DNA of 64,000 nucleotides from Impatiens glandulifera (GCF_907164915.1 NC_061863.1:43807382-43871381); one strand, 5' to 3'; counted from the first letter of the stretch, positions 22,376 to 34,967 are shown. Notes: generated by a model not told the origin, from the letters alone. Numbers and translations: made by a program.

Positions 22376-23639
22376 GATAGGGCTTATGAGACTCAATTTT
22401 TCTTATTTTTTTTTTTTGCAGTATCGGTCGTGGCTCTTTGCCTATTAAGAAAATATTTCAACAGATCTGTGTTTCCCTTTTTATTTCGAAGTGTCCTTCA
22501 CAACTTGTTGAAATTCGTTAGTCAACGGTTTCGAGCTTTATATATGGACGAATGACTTATTTTTTGGATAAAGAAGCATTTTTTTGTTTCCCAATTCCTG
22601 TCATTGATAATCTCTTTTTTCGAGATTGAAATGAACCTTGATCTTTTGAAATGAATCATGACTTTTTCAGATTCGAAACGTATTTGGGTCTAGGATTTGA
22701 ACACATTTTCCGTCCTTTATGATGATTTTAATTTCATCAAGGAATACGATTTATTTTCTCCAACTTTCGAGATATCATCTATAAATCCGATCTCGTATAC
22801 AACAATTATCCATGATCATAACCCTTGAGGAAGGCACACCTTGAAATTTTGATAAAAGAGGCAACTTATTTATGGTTGATCGGCCCTGAACCACATTTAT
22901 TGAAAGTCCAACTTATCTCAAAAACATTTGGGAGATGTTTTATAAACTTTCTGCTTTGGGTTTTCATTTGCCAATTTTCTCTCTTTTTTTCTTTTATTGG
23001 CTCGCAAGTATATCTAGTAGAATCGGTACATCATTTCCCTTATCATAGCAATAAAGACTAGAGTCTAACTACAATACCTCAACCACTTGAGCCATTTTCT
23101 TTTTTCGTTCCTGGGGTATATCTGGTATAATTTGTACATTCTACTCGTGCCGTAGCAATCATGACTAGAGCCTGAGTGAGCACGAATGATGATTTCAATA
23201 CCTCAGCCAACATATTAACATTTTTCAATTTTTATTTAGAGATTTTCGGAGTTTATTCTAGTTCTCTTTTTGGCATTTTCATATTTTTTGATTTTTTTAT
23301 CCTAAAGCATGAGTTTCAAATCTCTCATTCTTTAACAAAAGTAACGACGATATGTCCTTTCTCAATTTAGGGTTTTAGGTCTCGCTTTTAAGGGGTTAAT
23401 TAATATGTTTTTTTTATTAAAAAACCTTCAATGGAGGGTTTCTCTCAAGATAATCGCCTACAAATTATCTCTTAAATTAGGGTTATTGTGAAATCTTCGG
23501 TTTTGTTTATGAGAATATCACTCGAAAGGAGGTGATGATCTTGATTTTTGCCCCTAATTGTTTCCTAAAATTCGAAACATCGACTCTAGGGTAAGATCAA
23601 GGTTTTTTTCCTTTCTCAAAAGATTTTCTTTCTCTTGAG
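22376..23639 (-). mobile_element. 3' non-coding region of a gypsy element
   Basis: No coding region. It shares blocks with 58800-59900 beside LTR C: ATATTTCAACA(G/A)ATCT, GTCCTTCACAACTTGTTGAAA, GATTCGAAACGTATTTGGG and GGGGTATATCTGGTATAATT...GAGTGAGCACGAATGATGATT. In the minus orientation this is the long spacer between pol and the 3' LTR. Confidence 0.6.
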
Positions 23640-24101
23640 GAATGGACTGGGATTTTTATTTTTATTTTAAAGTCTTAAGATTTATTTGAAATTGATTTTT
23701 CTTTCAACATTTTGGCTTTAGTTTTGATCTTTTTAAATACACAAAATACTAAAATATATATGGCAAATATTTTACCAATTTTTTTTTATATATTTAGGGT
23801 TTAAATAAATAATTATTTTAAATGAAATGAATACAACAATTCATCATAAATTATTTATTTTTGTCCCATTAATTTTTTCTAAAATTATTTTGAGATAAAA
23901 CGGGTACAATAGTTATCCCGAATTATTTTTTTTGTTTTGGCCTTAACCCTTATTTAATTTGATTAATTATTACAATATTTTAATCCTAATTAATTATTTT
24001 AATTGGGTTTTTGAACATGGGGTTAATTATTTTGATTTTATTTATTTAAAAATAAATCAAAATAATATTATAAATTGGAGTGTAGATATTTAGTGCTTAC
24101 A
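23640..24101 (-). mobile_element. Partial LTR fragment (U3 end) nested near LTR A
   Basis: Repeats the last 460 bp of LTR A (21640-22071) with moderate divergence: TTTATTTGAAATTGATTTTT, AAATATTTTACCAATTTTT, ATTTATTTTTGTCCCATTAA and the end TAGTGCTTACA. It carries only the U3 edge, so it came from a second insertion or a recombination event. Confidence 0.75.
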
Positions 24102-24760
24102 AAGTTTAATTTTAATTTTTTCCCCAAGATTTTATTTTTTAGTATTTTAGAATTAGTTGCGAGTACACAAAACTATGCAAATAAATATCCTTTGCTCGAA
24201 CCGTCGATGAAATTATTGTGTTCTTTTTGAAATGATCGTTGAATGAAACACTCTCCTCTTGACTCGTACTGGTTTTCTAGTATCTATTTTTTCTTTTCTC
24301 TTTTTTTAGAGGAGGATCTTGGCTACATTTTCTCACATTTATTGCTGCCTACGTATCCTCTTGGAAGATAAATCACGACGAAACGTAGTTCAAGGTGCAA
24401 AACTATTGATTTTATTTTTGAAATATCCCTAGTGTGGACTAGGGTTTTATTCGTTTTGTTGTTGTTATTTTTGCTCGTGTGGTTAGGTCGATATTCTCTT
24501 CTAAGTCTTCATGGAGAGAGACTTCCTCTTGAGCTTGAGGACCAATAGGACGGGGGTTTATGGGAGTGAACATAACCGGGATAAACTAGGTAGGAAATTG
24601 AGAGGAATAAGGCATGTTTTGGGATGTGGACGAGATATGTTGATTAACTAAAGAGTTTTTTTATCAACGCGAGTTGTTCCGTCACATGTTGTTATGTTGC
24701 CTTCATGTCCCTAAATTCGGTTGCAGAGACCATTTCAGGTCCTGAGAGTTCTCCGGCCAT
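24102..24760 (-). other. Retroelement non-coding relic
   Basis: No intact coding sequence. GCTGCCTACGTATCCTCTTG followed by GGAAGATAAATCACGACG resembles GGTTGCCTACGTATCTTC at about 60000, within the pol to 3' LTR spacer of the right-hand element. It continues into decayed gag sequence. Confidence 0.45.
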
Positions 24761-26170
24761 CTAGTGGTGTATAAAACATCCAATTTTTTTGTCTCTCTTT
24801 TTGGGGGCCGTATTGGCTCTCGTAGTCATGGTCTGTTGCGAAGAGAAAGAGGCGAGGGTTAGCAATTGTAACAAATTACAATGTAATGCATATGCACATA
24901 AGATGAATCTTAGGGAATGAACATCTCCTTTGTGATTCAAAACTAAACATAGAGTTGTTATACAAACATACTCTAAGTTTGTTACAGACATATCTCTCTT
25001 GATGAAGATTTACAAAGAGAGTCTAAAAGGAAAAAAGTGTTAACGGAAGTCACTGACTTTAAGTCCTGTTGTAGCTTGTTCTCACACTAGAAGCTTTTTC
25101 CTCTTCATTTTTCTTCACCAACTTGTATTCTTCGAAAATGATAGTTAAGGTAGTTCTTTTGATCCTTCGGGATGCCCAACTGAGAGGCTCTGTGTCATTT
25201 ATCGAGATATCTCACATAGGCATTGTGGTCTATCGGTATGTCTATAGTGATGGCATTTCTCACATAAGGGGCATATAGTCACAACCAAACTTTTTGAAGA
25301 GATGGTGATTGCAGTGTGAGGTAACCCATTCTAAGCTCATAAGCATGGTCATGAGTTCATCGTCCATCATGTATGTCATTTTCTTGATGAGATACCATGG
25401 GAGTAACTCCCTAACTTCGTTGTCATTCTATATAAGAGGTCAATGTGAATCTTTCCTCATTCTTTGGTATTGAAGAGAAGGGGACATGATGTCTCTAGTA
25501 CATATTAGCGGAATGCGTCCTAGTTTATCGAGAAGCCAGATGTAGAGAATCAGAGGTGAGCCTCTTTTGCTCACAATAGAGGTTAAGAACGAGTCATTCA
25601 AATACATCAGTGTTTCAGTCAGAATGATACCTGAGGGGTCTTTATTTCTCCTACGTGTGTGGTATGCTACCTCCAAAATTTTGGAGGATGGTTTGTCATC
25701 CGCTGGATCCATGAAGAAGTGGGCCAACATGACTGTCATTAAGGAGGAACTCATAGTTAGGAGAACTTCTCCATTCCTAATTTCTATCTTTGTCCATTTT
25801 TGAAAGTCGATGACTTTATTTTTGAGGATTGTCTCGGATGTTATCTTAGTATATTCATATTCCTCTAGTAAGAGTTTTCTCAAAGTCATTGAATCTACAA
25901 ATGGTTTTATATGTAGAACGTTTTTGTTGTCCATCATTAGAATAGCTCAAAATTTTTCTATGGTTGGGCACATGGCTCTTTCTCCCATATAGTAAACTCG
26001 TCTCACGACTCCACCTCCTCTACATTTGCATCATGAATGTGTGGTTTATCTTAAAGTTTGTGAACCTAATGATGGGGGTTAAATCTCATGGTTCCACTCG
26101 TTTTTATTGAAACTATCAATCATTGGGATCAGAGCGACATCCTTCAACATGGATATCGTGTCTTAGATTG
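24761..26170 (-). pseudogene. gag region of a Tat/Ogre-type gypsy element, decayed
   Basis: The longest open piece is 25440-25937 (165 codons): MTLRKLLLEEYEYTK, MTVMLAHFFMDPADD, SGIILTETLMYLNDSF and SPLILYIWLLDKLGRIP. Upstream (25940-26000) GERAMCPTIEKF reads in the same direction. The block order resembles the N-terminal domain of plant gypsy gag proteins often annotated DUF7745 (family assignment from memory). A downstream piece at 24761-24840 begins MTTRANTAPKKRDKK. Stops and frameshifts separate the pieces, and no protease or RT follows: pol is missing between this gag and LTR A. Confidence 0.55.
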
Positions 26171-27539
26171 GAAATTCAAAACATTTACAAAATATATTTG
26201 TTTTGAAAAGGAAAATTTTTGAGATGTTCACATAGACTATAGATGCATACACATAATACATATATAGTAGTCACATAAGGGTTGTTGTGACGATGTTTTG
26301 GTTGTCTGGGCACGACAAACAACCGGTTTGGTGATAGTATCCATGTTTTTGGTGCTAAGGGGAATCATAAGAGAGTATCATTCACCGATAGTGGAGGGGA
26401 TAAAACTGTCGTCATAAACCAAAGAATATCAACTCAATTGTGAATTTCCCCCCACCTCCACATGCTTATGTCCTATCAGACGACTCATTGCCAAAGGGTG
26501 GGGTCAATCCCTTAAATTCTAGTTTTTCTACCGCATCATCACTCGTTTTGTAACAAGTTGTCATTCCTCATTCACAATCTTTACACATAGGTGTAGAAGT
26601 ACTGAATCTGATCGTGTACTTATTTGGAAGTATGGTTAGGGTGATGTATCATTTGTAGGTAAAGGCATTTAATACGATAAAACTTATGCGTCCTTTAGGT
26701 GTTGTATCTTTCGGGACATGCATATTAAGTTGAAAATGTGATACAAGCGTTTCAAAACCAAGTTTAAGTTTTTGAGGTAAACATTTAATACCTAGTAGAG
26801 TCGTCAACAAGTTGTAATCTAGAAAACCATTTGGTTTTGTGGCAAGCTCGAGGTTCGAGAATTTCAACCTTGGTTTGCGTGTCAAGAATTTTTTTAAAAA
26901 TAAAACATAATTTAAAAGATTTAAAATAAATTCTAATAACTTTTGAAATTAGTTAAAAATAATTAATTTGATTCAAATTTAAATAATTTAAGGATCTGCC
27001 GTAAACAAATTACAATTTGATTTCTTAGAAAAAAAATTTTAAATTAATTTAAAAGATTATTTATTTAAAAATAAAGTCGCCAATTGATTTTTGAAAATCA
27101 ATAAACTGGCATACGTGTACAAACGTAATTTTAGCCGAAATTTCTTTTAGTTCGTAGTTTATCAATACTCGGGAAAGGGCTTTCGCACTTCATCTTTCAT
27201 ACTCGTTTTAAAAACGGTATTTACTTGTAAAATTGTGCCTTTTGAAAATCGGTTGTATAACGCTTTATTTAACCGATTATTCTTCTAGTTCTAGACATGC
27301 GTAGGTTTGTGTGCTATTTGAAGAATTGTAACAACAATTATTTAAATGATGATTAAGAAGAAAAATATTTGAAGAAAATCGGTTTAAAAGGCATTAGGAT
27401 TTAAAAATAAATCATAAACGAACCTTTATGAAAATATCCCAAAAATATTTTGAAATTATTTTCTAATTTTTTGGGATTTTTAGAAAATGTTATGTAGTTA
27501 CAAAATTATAAAAAATAATTTTGGAATTTGAAAAGAGGA

Positions 27540-27960
27540 GCCAAACAAGCCTTAGGACCGGTGTCCTAAGTCCTGGATTCGTTTTATCCGATGGGGCTAA
27601 AACGCCCTCGGCCCTAGTCGGGACCCTTCGATCTAGGTTCAGGATCCTCGGTTGGGGTGCTAAGGTATCTCGGTCCTTAGCTAGAATTATCGGTCGGGTG
27701 CTAGAATTCTCGGTTGGACGCCTCAGTCATGGGTGGAAGTCAACGGTCTTGGGTTTGGGAGTTCTCGGTCGGGTGCGAGACTCCTCGATCTTAGGTCGGA
27801 CCTCTTGGTCTTGGATGGAAGTCATCGGTTCTAGGTTCGAGAGTTTTTAATCAAGTGCAAGACTCCTCGGTCCTAGGTCTGACTTCTCGGTTGGATGTAA
27901 AAATCATCGGTCGGACCTCTCGGTATAGATGAAGAACATCGATCAGACCTCTCGGTCCTC
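27540..27960 (-). repeat. TCGGTC (GACCGA) array in LTR B
   Basis: Many exact or near copies of TCGGTC or TCGGTT with flanking CTAGG or GGGTGC, irregularly spaced. Its low stop density gives a false 109-codon plus-strand ORF (27521-27850). Confidence 0.75.
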
Positions 27961-28791
27961 AAGAACATCATATTGCAGGTTTTTCAATTTTGATAGAGGC
28001 TTGGATTCTTTGATCCAAGGGCTTGGATAGCTTCACAAAGCTCCCAATAACATTTGGAATATCATCTCAAGGTATCTATCGACCTGGGTGATGATCAATT
28101 CATTCAAAACAATTTATGGTCAAAAATTTGGTTTTTCGTTTTAAAGTTGTTTTGAAGTGTAAGGAGTTTTCCAATAGCTTCTTTATATACTCCATATACT
28201 TGATTGGTACAAAAACATGAATATTAGCTGTTCATTTGGACCAATTAAAGAACTCAAAATTTAAAATTATTTTAAAATTTTTAATTTTGATCAAACATGA
28301 TCAAAATAGTTGTCCAACATCATTAGAAACATGCTGAAAAACTTTTTAAGCTACTATTCTTGAGGATTAGCCTAAGAACATAAAACTAGATTTTTGGATT
28401 TTCTAAATTCAAATTTAAGTTTTTATTTTTAAGACTGATTGATCGATTATGGCTTTCATAGAAAGCTTATAAATGATCCTATGATCGATTTCCAATCATC
28501 AAATTCAAAGACCAGACAACATACAAGCTTTTGAAAACTGAAATATAAAATTTTAATTTCAAACTGAAAGTTTGAATTAAAGGATGATTGGAAGCTTATC
28601 AAGTGTTGGAGAACACTCCTTAGACCTTAAGGAAGCTTTGTGAATGTTTGGATCTAAGTTTTAAAGTCTTGCACAAAAATTCCAAAAAATCATAAGATTG
28701 GAGCTTCAATGGCTGATTTTTTGAAACTTTTGATTGGAAGTTAGAGATGGATTCTTTTGGCTTCGGAATTGTTAAGAGAAGCTATTTATAG

Positions 28792-28801
28792 CCTCCCAAA
28801 G
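28792..28801 (-). promoter_or_regulatory. TATA box of LTR B
   Basis: CTATAAATAG on the minus strand, identical to the LTR A box and 944 bp from the LTR edge. Confidence 0.7.
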
Positions 28802-29745
28802 TCGATTTATACATCCAAGTGGATTGAATCAGCCAAAAGTCATTAATGACATTTTGGCTGTTCTTGGATCAACTTGTCGTAATATGCATGATTGATGCCT
28901 AAATGTGAAGGGGAAATTATCATGAAGTATGGTGATCATTTCACCTTTCGAATCACCTGAAAAGGTTGAGAAACGATTGAGTTCCATATTTGAAAACTCA
29001 AAGATGACGGTCGTTCTTATCCTTCCGGCGATCGCGGCGAAGATGACGGTTGCATGTGAAAGGACGTAGTTTCAGGTGTATTTAGCGAATGTGAAACGCG
29101 TCGTTGGCGTTCCGTTGCATTCCGTCAACGATCCAAACGCTCCGTCGCGTTTTGGCTAACGGCATTGAGGCGCACATTAGTCAATCATGTGCGGGGCGGG
29201 CACGCGCTTTCTTCGTTGTGACGGGGTACGTGGGTTGCTTCTTGGCATTGAATGAAAATTCAGTGTCCATCCGAAGGTTATAATTCCTGCTACAACGAAT
29301 CCTCCGGATTTCTGCTACACTGGATTACTAGTTTATTTTTATTCTGAAAACCTTAAGGGTTTAATTTGAAATTGGGTTTTCTTTTTATCTTTTTGACTTT
29401 ATTTTTAATTCTTTAAAATACATAAAATTTTTAAAAATAAATATTACAAATATTTTGTCAATATATTTTTTATTTTTTATTGTTAGATTAAATAAATAAT
29501 TTATGAGAATTCATCCTAAATTATTTATTTTGATTTTTTGAATTTTTCTAAAATTATTTTAAGATAAAACTAATACAACATTTATTTTAAATTTTATTTG
29601 GCCATTGTCTTTAATTAATTAGATTTTAATTATTACAATAATTAATTTAATTAATATTTTATTAATTTTTTTATTAGGTTTTAAAAATAAATTAAAATAA
29701 TTATTTTAATTTTATAAATGGGATAACTAAATTTTTAGTGTTTAA

Positions 29746-30897
29746 ACAACAGTTTGAAATTCATTTTTTTCTTTATTCTTTTCTCTAACATTTAAATTTA
29801 TAATTTTAATTTTTTTTACTTTTTCTTCATTTTATCTTTTATTTATTTATTTATTTATTTATTTTTAAAATTTAAATAATTATTCATTAATTATATATAT
29901 TTGTAAATTAATTAATTATATGAAATTATTATAATAATATAGATTATATTTTAATATAATTATATATGTATGTATTAGTTTACAATGAATATATAAATGT
30001 ATTTTTATAAGAAAATAATAAAATTTGTACATAAATATATAATATAATTTTATTAATAAATGATATTTATTTATCAAATTATTTATTTATTTTAATTAAA
30101 TTTTAAATTATATATTAATAATTTATAGAAACATATAATTTATTTTAAAATAAATTTTTATTTTTTAATTTAAGAAATATATTAATATTTAAAATTATGT
30201 TATTTGATTTTAAAAAATCAAAATTATAAATATATATTTGAATAGTAGTGAGGTATTTATATTCATGATTTATAAAAAAAATATTAAAAACAATTAAAAT
30301 AGTTAATATTTGAAAATAAATAATATATTAATATAAATGTAAAAATAAAAATAAAAATAAAAATTGAAAGTTTAAACATAATCAAACATAAATAGCCTTG
30401 AGTCTTGACTATTAAAATAACATATCTGAAAATAAACTAAAGCAATAAACTAATAGAATTCACATTGAATGTAAGATGTACATGTTGCTAAAAAAATAAG
30501 ATTTCCTATTGTTTAAAATAAAATAAAATAAAATAGTTAACAGTTTGTATAACATCTCTAATTCCAAAAATAACAGACCTAATTATAGTATGAACCAATC
30601 ATTTTGTATAATTAATGCGGCACATAAGAATTTCATATATTAGTGTATGTGCACTATGGAGTAAAAAAACAATCAGATTAGAAAGCCAACTTTGAAAAAA
30701 TAAAAAAATAAAAAATATTGTGGGTTTCAATGCTGACATGATGTCTCACGTGCGTCCACATCATCATCACGTGGCATCTGAAAACTCCAACCGGTACGGA
30801 TACCAGACGATGACGAAGTAACTTTCACGGCGGCTCCACCACGACGACGAACATGTAGAATTTTCAAATAATCCAAACTCCGGCGGCAATGAAAATG
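29746..30897. other. AT-rich intergenic sequence
   Basis: 29756-29830 again resembles an LTR U3 fragment (TTTGAAATTCATTTTTTTC). From 29830 to 30700 it is over 80 percent A+T by eye with short ATTT repeats. 30740-30890 is GC-richer and probably the 3' flank of the gene on the minus strand. No gene seen. Confidence 0.4.
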
Positions 30898-31734
30898 CTA
30901 AAGATGACCGAAGGAACTCCGGCGTTTCCTCTCCAGAAATCCATCAAAGACTACCTTACTCTTCTTAATCATCGAATCATCTGATTTCCCTTTCGAACTG
31001 GGTCCTGATGATGATTGTCTTATATCCCTTAACACTTGAACCGATGTTCTAAATCTAGGAACAATATACAAGAAACCAGATGCACAAAGAATCGCACATA
31101 CTTTACCCCATACTAACATAATCACCAAATTCAACGTCACAATAAAGAAACCCACCGTCGAATCAACCGTCCCCGACATCACTTTACTTTTCCGGTGAGT
31201 CCGTGAGTTTGTCTTCGCTTCTTTCCCCTTTGACGGTGACAAAGGGAGAATGATAGATTGTGTATGATCTTCTTCTGGGGGACTCAAGATCTTCTCCACC
31301 GTTTCAGATTTGTCAGTACGGCCTGACGGATTCTTACACTCCTCTTCCATATCTTTGAGAGTTAATTTTGATTCATCTTGGGAATTGGGCGGCGGCGGCG
31401 GCTTCCATGAGGGTTTGAACAACGGCGGCGGCGGATCGTATTGGTGAGTTTTAGAGTTGTTGTTCTTCTTCTTCGTTGAGAAGGCGAACCAGTGTGGCCT
31501 TTTAGTTATGGCGTCGGTTGGAGATTTCTTTTTGAAATTAGTTTTCCGTTTGCTGCCGGTAAATCCGAAACATCTAAGGAAGAAGAAGTTGCTGGAGCGA
31601 CGGAACTTTGGTCCGGCTCCGGCGGACGCACTATTACGTAGTTGGGATTGGGCCATGGAGAAAAGATAGCGTAGACATGGAAGGAATGAAGGCGGGGGAT
31701 TTGAAGGAGAATTGTTAACTGACGACCATTTCAA
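30898..31734 (-). CDS. Uncharacterised plant membrane protein, single exon
   Basis: 278 codons, intact and intronless. I do not recognise a named family. Visible features: a basic, serine-rich N-terminal half (KFRRSSNFFFLRCFGF, SKRKTNFKKK), two proline runs (about residues 101-104 and 112-116), an acidic stretch at about 128-160, one strong hydrophobic segment at about 203-227 (GFFIVTLNLVIMLVWG onward) and a basic C-terminus with KKSKVVFDGFLERKRRSS. This suggests a single-pass membrane protein with a long soluble N-terminal domain. A second Met at residue 27 (position 31656, MAQSQLR) is an equally plausible start and would give 252 residues. GC content and codon use are higher than the flanks, supporting a real host gene. 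Confidence 0.75.
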   Translation of the reverse strand: MKWSSVNNSPSNPPPSFLPCLRYLFSMAQSQLRNSASAGAGPKFRRSSNFFFLRCFGFTGSKRKTNFKKKSPTDAITKRPHWFAFSTKKKNNNSKTHQYDPPPPLFKPSWKPPPPPNSQDESKLTLKDMEEECKNPSGRTDKSETVEKILSPPEEDHTQSIILPLSPSKGKEAKTNSRTHRKSKVMSGTVDSTVGFFIVTLNLVIMLVWGKVCAILCASGFLYIVPRFRTSVQVLRDIRQSSSGPSSKGKSDDSMIKKSKVVFDGFLERKRRSSFGHL

Positions 31735-33354
31735 GTATTTTACAAAATCACAATATAATACTTAGTGGGTTGCATTTATTTTTTCTTATTTATATATTTT
31801 ATATCAAAATATATTTTGTGAGATTCTTTTTGTATTTTTTATTTTATATATTTGAATTATGATTTAAAATGATAGAGTACAATTAGACTAATTGAAACGG
31901 GAAATGTGTTTATTTTCTCATCTTATTTTATTTAGGAGATTTTGTTTTAATATCATTCGATTTAAAGAAATTTTTGAAGAGCACCATTATATTATGTGTT
32001 TTAAATAAAAAATAATTTTGATAAAATTATATAAACAAATTTTTTAATATTATATATACGGTAATATATTTAAAAATATATATATTATTATAAATAAATA
32101 AACTTATGACTTTTCTAAAATATAAATAAATATATAAGTGATTTTATATATTGAATTGTGTTTATTAAATTTCGGGCATAATTGGGTGAATATACACGGA
32201 TTCGGGGCTGGAACATAAGTAACATCTACCCTCAAATAGGAAAAAAACTGTCCATAGAATACATATTATAATTTTCATCCCTCTTATGATCATAAGAACC
32301 ATAGTACTTATAATTCAAACAAAATTAATTTATTTTTTATATATAAATATAATTACTTAGAATTAGAGGATAAAAATGAGTTAAATATAAAACAACTACT
32401 AAACTAGAATCTAGTTGAATTAATTATAACAATAGTATATGCTCAATTATATACAGCTATTTGGGAATAGTATTATTATTATTATTATTATAAGAAGGGA
32501 AAAAACACGGTGGTATAACATGTGGAGGTGTAAAAAAACAGTGCTTAGATTTATTATGTATACTACTTTTATTAAAAAAACATTATTATTTAACTAGAAG
32601 TCAATTAATTAATTATCTAAAATTATAATGGTGATTAATTATTGGATGACTGTGTTGGTGATTATATTAATTATATTTTGTTAGCAAGTACTTATTGGAA
32701 ACTTATATAATTTGTGGGTAATTTATTAGTTGAAAACTAATTATGATTTATATATACTGATTCAATTTAGATTTCGTGACAAAACTTGTCTGGTCTTAAT
32801 TGAATATTTTGAACAATTTGGCCATTGTTATCATAGATAAAATAAACCCTAAATAATAATAATAATTAATTAGTGGCACCATCTTTATAGAAGCCTAACC
32901 AAATCTCCAACTCTATCCAATGAAAATATGTGGATTAGGTAGTCTTAAGCATGCCTTAAACATATCTCACCAAATTAAAATGGAGATAATTTAATATATT
33001 TCAATTTTTAAGAATGAATAAATATGATGGACATAATTATCTGAAAGAGATTTGGTTGCATTTGATTATTTATTTTAATTAGGCCGCTATTGTTGTCATT
33101 GATCATCATTAATGTATTATTATATATAGCCTACGTGCTAGCTAGTTCAAACAGTTTACTGGCTGGCTGAAATCTCTCTTCTAAAATGCACCCTAAAACT
33201 ATCTTGCACCTATAAAAAAAATAAAAAATGATATGTATTGATAATTAAATATTTTATTTAAAGAACATTATATGGTTAGGAAGATGTCTTAGAATTTCTA
33301 TGCTTTGCAATAAGTCCTTCTGTAAGAATGAGCAACTATTTGGAATTTAATTAG
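31735..33354. other. AT-rich intergenic sequence upstream of the membrane-protein gene
   Basis: No gene or clear mobile element. Contains a short ATT repeat near 32470-32490. The first few hundred bases should include the promoter of the minus-strand gene, but no specific element can be supported. Confidence 0.4.
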
Positions 33355-34315
33355 GAATGTTATTTGTTTCTTAAAATTAATAAATATAATTAAATATATA
33401 ATAGTATTAATAAATATATTTTTATATTTTTTTATAAAAATAAAATATTCATTTTTAATATAAATTTTTAAGGGAAGAATATCAATTTTATAATCGAACT
33501 ATAACATAATATTTACGTATATACTGAACTATTTTTTGTTCGTTCATACCATTATAAGTGAACTTAATGTTATCACTAGTTAACAAAAACATCTAAGTCT
33601 GTTAAATGATGACACATGTGATTGACATATCATTGTTTTTAAATTAATATATATTATATATTTTTATTTTTATTCAAAATTTTTAAATAATAATTTTTTT
33701 ATATTTTTAGAGATATTAACCAAACAATCTAGACATAGACATGACATTTTGAAAGACACTAATAATAATTCATTTTTTTTAATTAATATATTTTTAACAT
33801 TTATTTTTATTAATTAATTTTATTATATAAAAATGTTAATAAAATAAATATTGAAAATATATTAATTAAAACAAACGAATTATTATTAATGTTTCTCAAA
33901 ATGTATAACATTTGTTTGATTAATGTCTTTAAAAATGTATATTAAGTTTTATTATTTAAAAATAGTGAATAAAGATAAATATACAATATATATTAATTTT
34001 AGAAAAATGTCATATCAATTACAATACATGTGTTATTATTTAACGGAAAACTTAACGGGTTTGGATGTTTTTGTCCAGTAATGACATAAATGGACATTAA
34101 ACTCAATTACAATGACATGAACAAACAAAAATTAGTTCATTCTGTTCTAATTAGATAATAAAATTGACATTCTTTCCGAATTAAGATAGTTATTTGTGTC
34201 ACCTTTCAAAAACTAATAAATGTAATTAAATATATAATATTATTAATATATTTTTTATATTTTATAAAAAAAAAAATTATTTTATTTTTTTATAATAATA
34301 TAAATTTTTAATATA
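33355..34315 (+). repeat. Direct repeats of about 120 bp flanking the foldback
   Basis: 33355-33470 and 34188-34315 share GTTATTTGT, AATAAAT(A/G)TAATTAAATA, TATAATA(G/T)TATTAATA and TTTTTATAT, ending TATAAATTTTTAA. A similar AATTAAATATATAACATCAC block is at about 43550. Either the foldback is inside a larger element or it inserted into a duplicated repeat. Confidence 0.5.
33472..34177. mobile_element. Foldback element (about 706-bp hairpin)
   Basis: The left end GGGAAGAATATCAATTTTAT pairs with the complement of the right end, GGAAAGAATGTCAATTTTAT. Similarity continues through most of both arms: TTTTTGTTCGTTCATACCATT against TTTTTGTTTGTTCATGTCATT, GACAAAAACATC against AACAAAAACATC, ACACATGTGATTG against ACACATGTATTG. 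The arms meet near 33830. It resembles a foldback or MITE-type DNA element. No convincing target duplication was found. Confidence 0.75.
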
Positions 34316-34967
34316 TTACATTATATATTATATAAAAATAAGGTGAACGGAATGTTAATAATTTTAACGATTTATATGGTTACTTGTTTAGTGACAATCA
34401 AACTAATTATAACTAAAATTTAAAAAATATATATAATTTAGTAACTTATAGTTATACCTTAACATTTTTTTTTTAATAATTTAATTTGTAACTAACTGTT
34501 CAGCTACAATAAATAAATATATACAGTTAAATAAATTTTTCAAAATAACCTTTTATATATAACTAATTATTTAACAAATAAAACACACTGATTCAATTTT
34601 CTCAAACTAAGTTCAACAATTTAGTTATTCACTTACATACCTGGTGTATTTAGTATTTACCATCTACTTTCAATGGCATTTCAATCATACATGCATGATA
34701 AATATGTAAAGAAATCAACATCTACAATTCACCAAGTTTATTGGGTTTTTAAAACATGCAATTAAATTTATTTGGTAGAATGATGTAAATGGGATTTAAG
34801 TAAAAGATTTGTGTAATTTTTTTTACTCAAAAATAAGAAATGGAAGATCAAAAGTATGTGTAAATAAGATGGCAAAAAAATGGATTATTTGAGTTTGAGC
34901 CATTGCCTTCTTCTTCATTTACTGCATTTTAAGGAAAATGAAAAGAATTGAATGGTGAAGATTTTAC
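34316..34967. other. AT-rich 3' flank of the succinyl-CoA ligase gene
   Basis: No gene. The part adjacent to 34968 should hold the 3' untranslated region and polyadenylation signal of the minus-strand gene. Confidence 0.4.

Larger units (their letters stand above)
26813..29745 (-). mobile_element. LTR copy B of the gypsy family (about 2.9 kb)
   Basis: Same block order as A: a TTGTAAT edge, GTTCGAGAATTTCAACC and TTGGTTTGCGTGTCA, AAGTCGCCAATTGATTTTT, CTTTCGCACTTCATC, TCGGTC array, CACAAAGCTCCCA, TATA box, a block rich in CG (GATCGCGGCGAAGATGACGG), AT-rich U3 and an end near TTTTTAGTGTTTAAACA. In the minus direction it precedes the gag relic, so it fits as the 5' LTR of an element ending at LTR A, with pol deleted. 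Exact right edge uncertain by about 10 bp. Confidence 0.75.

Noticed and set aside
26124..26135. TGGGATCAGAGC, resembling an initiator-Met primer binding site
   Set aside because: It is on the plus strand, inside the minus-strand gag relic, and not next to any LTR edge; chance similarity.
27521..27850. 109-codon plus-strand ORF
   Set aside because: Falls in the TCGGTC array of LTR B and opposite to the element's orientation.
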